Assembly: GCA_902793635.1 (NCBI GenBank) | Contig: CADBEA010000022.1 | Coordinates: forward strand, 1-37,633 | DNA length: 37,633 bases | Direction of reading: 5' to 3' | DNA from: an uncultured Erysipelotrichaceae bacterium | GTDB taxonomy: Bacteria > Bacillota_I > Bacilli_A > Erysipelotrichales > Erysipelotrichaceae | In this document: positions 34,393-37,633 of the stretch, in pieces | Position numbering within the stretch: the stretch's first letter is position 1 | Layout: every line of letters starts with the position of its first letter | Position numbers and translations under genes: made by a program | The notes under the pieces: model-generated | Told to the model about the DNA's origin: nothing | Database searches by the model: none | The model's input: the letters and a program-made list of their open reading frames with translations, nothing else

Positions 34393-34866
34393 ATGGTTAT
34401 TATCGAAATGGAAAACGGCGATGTGATCAAGATCGAACTTGATCCGACAGCAGCTCCGCTCACCGTCGCAAACTTCACGGAACTTGTCAAAGAAGGATTC
34501 TACGACGGCCTGATCTTTCACCGCGTCATCCGCGGCTTCATGATCCAGGGCGGCGATCCGACCGGCACCGGCATGGGCGGTTCCAAAAAGAATATCAAAG
34601 GTGAATTCGCTGCCAACGGCGTTCCCAACCCGCTGAAGCATACCCGCGGTGTTATTTCCATGGCCCGTGCCCAGAATCCGGATTCCGCATCTTCCCAGTT
34701 CTTCATCATGCACCAGGATGCCCCGCACCTGGACGGCAGTTACGCAGCTTTCGGCAAAGTCGTGGAAGGCATGGAAGCAGTCGACAGAATCGCTTCCGTC
34801 AGAACCGACTGGCGTGACAAACCGCTGGAAAAGCAGGTCATGAAGCGCGTCTATATCGCTGAATAA
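34393..34866 (+). CDS. ppiB: Cyclophilin-type peptidyl-prolyl cis-trans isomerase
   Basis: This 157-residue protein is a single cyclophilin domain. The hallmark parts are FHRVIRGFMIQGGDPTGTG, GVISMARAQNPDSASSQFFI and HLDGSYAAFGKVVEGM. It has no signal peptide and acts in the cytoplasm on Xaa-Pro bonds. GGAGG lies 10 nt before the ATG. The promoter is not obvious, so it may depend on read-through from glgP. Confidence 0.95.
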   Translation: MVIIEMENGDVIKIELDPTAAPLTVANFTELVKEGFYDGLIFHRVIRGFMIQGGDPTGTGMGGSKKNIKGEFAANGVPNPLKHTRGVISMARAQNPDSASSQFFIMHQDAPHLDGSYAAFGKVVEGMEAVDRIASVRTDWRDKPLEKQVMKRVYIAE

Positions 34867-34873
34867 GCATCAG

Positions 34874-34900
34874 AAAACACTTCTCCGGAAGTGTTTTTTT
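34874..34900 (+). terminator. Terminator after ppiB
   Basis: AAAACACTTC pairs with GAAGTGTTTT around TCCG, with a T run that continues to 34900. Confidence 0.9.
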
Positions 34901-34909
34901 CATATAAAA

Positions 34910-34931
34910 GGAGAAGAGTTTCCTCTTCTCC
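34910..34931 (-). terminator. Terminator after the HU gene
   Basis: GGAGAAGAG pairs perfectly with CTCTTCTCC around a 4-nt GAAA loop, followed by TTTTAT on the minus strand. It is back-to-back with the ppiB terminator. Confidence 0.88.
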
Positions 34932-34956
34932 CCTGAATACTGAATATTATCGGCAA

Positions 34957-35247
34957 TTACTTGACAAGGTCCTTCAGTGTCTTGCTGGCTTTGAACTTCG
35001 GAGATTTTGTAGCCTTGATCTTGATCTTTTCACGGGTTGCCGGGTTCAGACCAACACGGGCCTTTTTCTTAACAACAGAGAATTTGCCGAAACCATTGAT
35101 GTTGGCTTCGCCGCCCTTCTTCATTGTTTTTGCGATTTCGTCAAAAACGAAATTGACTGCTTCGTTTGCGTCTTTCTTTGTTAAATCAAATTTAGCTGCC
35201 AGATCTTCAGCAATGGTTTTCTTTGTAATAACCTTTACTTCTGCCAT
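34957..35247 (-). CDS. hup: HU-type DNA-binding protein
   Basis: This 96-residue nucleoid protein has the HU fold: helices in the first half and the DNA-binding arm segment GFGKFSVVKKKARVGLNPATREKI. It is slightly longer than the usual 90 residues because of N- and C-terminal additions rich in Lys. AGGAGG lies 10 nt before the ATG and a good promoter is upstream. It is a single-gene transcript. Confidence 0.96.
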   Translation of the reverse strand: MAEVKVITKKTIAEDLAAKFDLTKKDANEAVNFVFDEIAKTMKKGGEANINGFGKFSVVKKKARVGLNPATREKIKIKATKSPKFKASKTLKDLVK

Positions 35248-35275
35248 AATACATTGGCCTCCTTATCTGTAGATA

Positions 35276-35303
35276 ATTTTATCCCTTTTTACTGTGTTTT
35301 CAA
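35276..35303 (-). promoter_or_regulatory. Promoter of the HU gene
   Basis: TTGAAA (35303-35298) and TAAAAT (35281-35276) are 16 bp apart on the minus strand. Confidence 0.6.
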
Positions 35304-35329
35304 TAGAGAGCACCCAAAATATGCTTTAT

Positions 35330-35434
35330 TTACAGGCTTTTTCGGCATTTTCGGGTTTTCTCAGCATACTGTTTCAACAGCTCACGAGCAGCGTTTGTAG
35401 TAGCCTCCACGGCAGCCTGGAAACAGATTCCCAT
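35330..35434 (-). CDS. Possible small protein (34 aa)
   Basis: A minus-strand ATG frame encodes 34 residues (MGICFQAAVEATTNAARELL, then a Lys/Arg-rich end). The composition looks protein-like, with an amphipathic helix. The only nearby site, GAGG, is 13 nt from the ATG, which is long. A 26-codon alternative frame starts slightly upstream with a better site. It lies between the mtnN terminator and the HU promoter. It could be a remnant or a chance frame. Confidence 0.25.
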   Translation of the reverse strand: MGICFQAAVEATTNAARELLKQYAEKTRKCRKSL

Positions 35435-35473
35435 TGTTCATGTATTCCTCTTTGTCTTCCATGCTTCTCCGAA

Positions 35474-35493
35474 AAAAAGGCCGCAGCCTTTTT
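35474..35493. terminator. Terminator after mtnN
   Basis: AAAAAGGC pairs with GCCTTTTT around a 4-nt loop. T residues follow on both strands, but only mtnN (minus) reads into it. Confidence 0.82.
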
Positions 35494-35495
35494 CG

Positions 35496-36194
35496 TTATT
35501 CAAATGAATGCACCACGGAGAACAGGATGTTCGAAGAGTTATGCGCCGCTTCTCTTTCAAATGCCCCGTAGTCAATTTCCGCAGAATCATCCGCCTTGTC
35601 GGAAATATAACGGACGATGACAAACGGAATGCCGTTCCGCTCCGCTGTATGGGCGATCGCGCAGCCTTCCATTTCCGTGCAGAGAGCACTGAACGTATTG
35701 CGGATGAAATCTTTCTTATCCTGGGAGGCGATAAACTGATCACCGCTGGCAATCCTGCCTTCGTGCACACCGATATCCGGAGCACTGGTGCGGATCGCTT
35801 CCAGGATCTTCTGCCTCAGTGATTCGTCAGCCTTAAAGCCTAGTCCGTCATGGCCGGGAACCTGGCCGGCCGGATAGCCGAACGCACCGACGCTGAAATC
35901 ATGGTATACGGTATCGGTGGAAACGACCACGTCACCGACATTGATCCGATTGTCCAGTGAGCCGGCAATGCCGGTATTGATAATATGGGTAACCTTGAAC
36001 CGGTCGATCAGAACCTGTGTGCAGGTCGCGGCATTGACTTTGCCGATACCGGAACGGACAATGACTGTATTGATTTTGCCGATTTTTCCGACATAGAATT
36101 TCATGCCGGCGGCTTCTTCTGATTTACTGATGATCATCCGGTCCAGCAGATTGACTATTTCAACATCCATGGCACCGATAATTCCGATTTTCAT
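35496..36194 (-). CDS. mtnN: 5'-methylthioadenosine/S-adenosylhomocysteine nucleosidase
   Basis: This 232-residue enzyme cleaves adenine from MTA and SAH in the methyl recycling and AI-2 pathway. It has IGAMDVEI with the N-terminal Glu, the NTGIAGSL phosphate-site loop, CTEMEGCAIAH (ribose contact Glu) and YISDKADDSA with the catalytic Asp. No luxS is seen nearby. It is divergent from dacA with a 147-bp intergenic region. Confidence 0.96.
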   Translation of the reverse strand: MKIGIIGAMDVEIVNLLDRMIISKSEEAAGMKFYVGKIGKINTVIVRSGIGKVNAATCTQVLIDRFKVTHIINTGIAGSLDNRINVGDVVVSTDTVYHDFSVGAFGYPAGQVPGHDGLGFKADESLRQKILEAIRTSAPDIGVHEGRIASGDQFIASQDKKDFIRNTFSALCTEMEGCAIAHTAERNGIPFVIVRYISDKADDSAEIDYGAFEREAAHNSSNILFSVVHSFE

Positions 36195-36226
36195 ACTAAA
36201 TTGACTCCTTCAGATTTGTCTGTATT

Positions 36227-36232
36227 ATTATA
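36227..36232 (-). promoter_or_regulatory. -10 element of mtnN
   Basis: A perfect TATAAT on the minus strand lies 33 nt before the ATG. The -35 is weak. Confidence 0.5.
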
Positions 36233-36328
36233 AACCGATTCATCCATGATTCCATATGTGTAAAGCGTTTTCATTATCAACAAACGCTAAAAACAGGCTT
36301 TTTCTCTTTCTTTATACATTCTTTTCAA

Positions 36329-36334
36329 TATAAT
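36329..36334 (+). promoter_or_regulatory. -10 element of dacA, close to the start codon
   Basis: TATAAT is separated from the dacA ATG by only 7 nt. If it is the active promoter the mRNA would start at or near the A of the start codon. Confidence 0.5.
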
Positions 36335-36341
36335 AGAAAAC

Positions 36342-37577
36342 ATGAAAAAGAAGAAAACCCTGAGACGAATCCTGCTGAGCGCACTCACTGCCGCGTCTGT
36401 CCTGTTTTCCCCCGCCCCGGTTCTGGCTGAGGGAACGGATGACACCCTGGCAGACAGCCTGCGCAGTAAATATGTCATCATCATGGATGCTGATACCGGT
36501 CAGGTTTTATCCGAAAAAAATCCTGACGAGCGGATGTATCCGGCTTCCATGACCAAGATGATGACCGCCATTGTCGCCATTGAGAATATCAAGGACTATG
36601 ACGAAAGAATCACGATCACCGAAGAAATGACCGCCGGACTGGCGGAAGAGAATGCCTCCCGTATCGCTTATGAACCGGGTGATGATCCGATCATCCGCGA
36701 TCTGCTGTACGCGGTCGCCCTGCCTTCGGCAGCTGATGCGACAAACGCCCTGGCTTTGAAAGTATCCGGCAGTATCGATGCTTATGTCGACCTGATGAAC
36801 ATGAAGGCCAAGGCATTGGGCATGACAAACACCCACTTCGTCAATACTTCAGGTTTGCACGATCCTGATCATTATTCGACAGCCAGAGACATGGCGAAAC
36901 TGCTGGACTACTGCCTGCAGAACGAAATGTTCCGGAATATCTTCAGCACCAATGAATATCATCTGGGAAGTGTCGCGACATTCCCGGACGGCGTCGATAT
37001 CTATTCCACTGCCACCATGGCAGCGGACCGTCAGGAAGTTGATATCTCGGAAATGATCGGCGGCAAGACCGGGTTTACCTACGAAGCCGGCTACTGTCTG
37101 GCATACTGGACGAAGATCAACAACCTGAATCTGATCGTTGTCACCGGCAATGCCAGCGATGTCATGGAAGATCCCATGCATGTCGTGGATGCCAGTGAAA
37201 CGATGCAGAAACTGCACAGCTGGCACCGCAAGACCTTCTTTACTTCCGGCGAAGTACTGCATACGATCACTGTCAATCATTCCTTTGACAAGGAAATGCT
37301 GTATATCGAAGCTCCCCAGGAGCTGACCCTGGATCTGCCGGAAGAATGGAAAACATCCATGACCATTACCCTGCCGGACGAAGTCAAGGCAAGCTATGAA
37401 GAACGGGAAGTCACCGGCGCCCTGATTGTCAAAGGCGGTGATCACGTCCTCTTCAGCAAAGATTACACGCTGACCATTCCGCGGGAGAAAAACTTCTTCA
37501 TGCGCATATATCTGCGTATCCGTTCCTGGTTTTCAAAAGGGGCTGTAACGAATAAGAAACAGTCAAAAAAGAAATAA
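36342..37577 (+). CDS. dacA: D-alanyl-D-alanine carboxypeptidase (DacA/PBP5-like)
   Basis: This 411-residue serine peptidase trims the terminal D-Ala of peptidoglycan. The signal peptide (about 1-29) has a KKKK start and ends near VLA-E. The SxxK motif is S69-MTK72 (PASMTK), and the KTG motif is at 242-244. The middle motif, normally S-x-N, reads S129-A-A131. A C-terminal beta domain is followed by an amphipathic tail (NFFMRIYLRIRSWF) and a Lys-rich end. No Shine-Dalgarno sequence precedes the ATG. The last 14 codons and terminator are copied inverted at the left end of the window. Confidence 0.93.
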   Translation: MKKKKTLRRILLSALTAASVLFSPAPVLAEGTDDTLADSLRSKYVIIMDADTGQVLSEKNPDERMYPASMTKMMTAIVAIENIKDYDERITITEEMTAGLAEENASRIAYEPGDDPIIRDLLYAVALPSAADATNALALKVSGSIDAYVDLMNMKAKALGMTNTHFVNTSGLHDPDHYSTARDMAKLLDYCLQNEMFRNIFSTNEYHLGSVATFPDGVDIYSTATMAADRQEVDISEMIGGKTGFTYEAGYCLAYWTKINNLNLIVVTGNASDVMEDPMHVVDASETMQKLHSWHRKTFFTSGEVLHTITVNHSFDKEMLYIEAPQELTLDLPEEWKTSMTITLPDEVKASYEEREVTGALIVKGGDHVLFSKDYTLTIPREKNFFMRIYLRIRSWFSKGAVTNKKQSKKK

Positions 37578-37610
37578 AAGCGTCTGACCTATAAAGGACA
37601 GGCGCTTTTA
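37575..37610 (+). terminator. Terminator of dacA
   Basis: The stem is as in the left copy (16 positions, one G-U, one A-A mismatch) and begins at the stop codon of dacA. TTTTA follows. Confidence 0.85.
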
Positions 37611-37612
37611 CT

Positions 37613-37621
37613 TGGTATAAT
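37613..37621 (+). promoter_or_regulatory. Outward extended -10 promoter element (right)
   Basis: TG-G-TATAAT directly follows the dacA terminator and points off the right end, mirroring 14-22. Confidence 0.5.
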
Positions 37622-37633
37622 TTGAGTATGCAA

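Larger units (their letters stand above)
37536..37633. repeat. Right copy of the terminal inverted repeat
   Basis: Reverse complement of 2-99; exact for 37536-37621. This is the parent copy, because the dacA reading frame runs through its boundary intact. Confidence 0.97.

Noticed and set aside
36258-36290. CcpA cre-like sequence between mtnN and dacA
   Set aside because: TGAAAACGCTTTACA on the minus strand has one base too many relative to the cre consensus. The perfect 7-bp arms AGCGTTT/AAACGCT are 11 bp apart and not in cre geometry.

Overview
The window is a 37.6 kb stretch of a low-to-mid GC (near 50% by eye) Gram-positive genome. Most genes have AGGAGG-type ribosome binding sites and short intergenic gaps, and simple hairpin terminators are common. 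The gene set is that of an anaerobic, sugar- and organic-acid-fermenting Firmicute: a sodium-pump decarboxylase, GH4 glycosidase, glycogen phosphorylase, a GGGtGRT protein, PTS-like domains and a DacA-type carboxypeptidase. An Erysipelotrichaceae-like gut or oral bacterium is my best inference, but I cannot prove it. No rRNA, tRNA, CRISPR array or intact insertion sequence was recognised.

Layout. 1-3518 (-): a four-gene membrane decarboxylase operon (alpha, gamma, biotin carrier, beta). 3671-5273 (-): a PRTase-like protein and a PHP-domain hydrolase. 5445-8575 (+): a four-gene run of a jelly-roll protein, a zinc-type macrodomain protein, a class M sirtuin and a HisK-type PHP phosphatase. 8637-11512 (-): an MFS symporter and a GH4 glycosidase, then a small membrane protein. 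12217-14792: a PLP enzyme of the methionine gamma-lyase/YnbB family, convergent with an SDR and elongation factor P. 15215-16947 (-): the GGGtGRT protein with a NifU/IscU-like scaffold. 17461-19523 (-): a PTS-EIIB/ROK fusion and a histidine phosphatase. 19664-24009 (-): a six-gene redox operon with three aldo-keto reductases, divergent from a LysR regulator (24122-24991). 25068-26399 (-): an AAA/DUF4143 ATPase. 26501-29693 (-): guaA and pyrG. 29839-31881 (-): a CcdA-thioredoxin fusion and a UppP-like protein. 32068-34866 (+): glycogen phosphorylase and a cyclophilin. 34957-36194 (-): HU and MTA/SAH nucleosidase. 36342-37577 (+): dacA.

How the parts fit. Central metabolism and housekeeping (guaA, pyrG, efp, HU, mtnN, glgP, dacA) are interleaved with accessory modules. 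The most unusual modules are the macrodomain/sirtuin pair, which lacks its usual lipoyl-carrier partners nearby; the EIIB-ROK fusion; the GGGtGRT/NifU-like pair; and a UppP homologue that lacks three of the four residues I recall as catalytic in E. coli UppP.

Architecture. The two window ends are inverted copies of one another: 86 bp exact, about 98 bp in all. They carry the last 14 codons of dacA, its terminator and an outward extended -10. This makes the whole segment look like a past inversion with duplicated breakpoints, or an invertible block. A second repeat pair, at 17321-17386 and 25022-25083, carries the 3' end of the DUF4143 gene and flanks the EIIB-ROK and aldo-keto reductase region.
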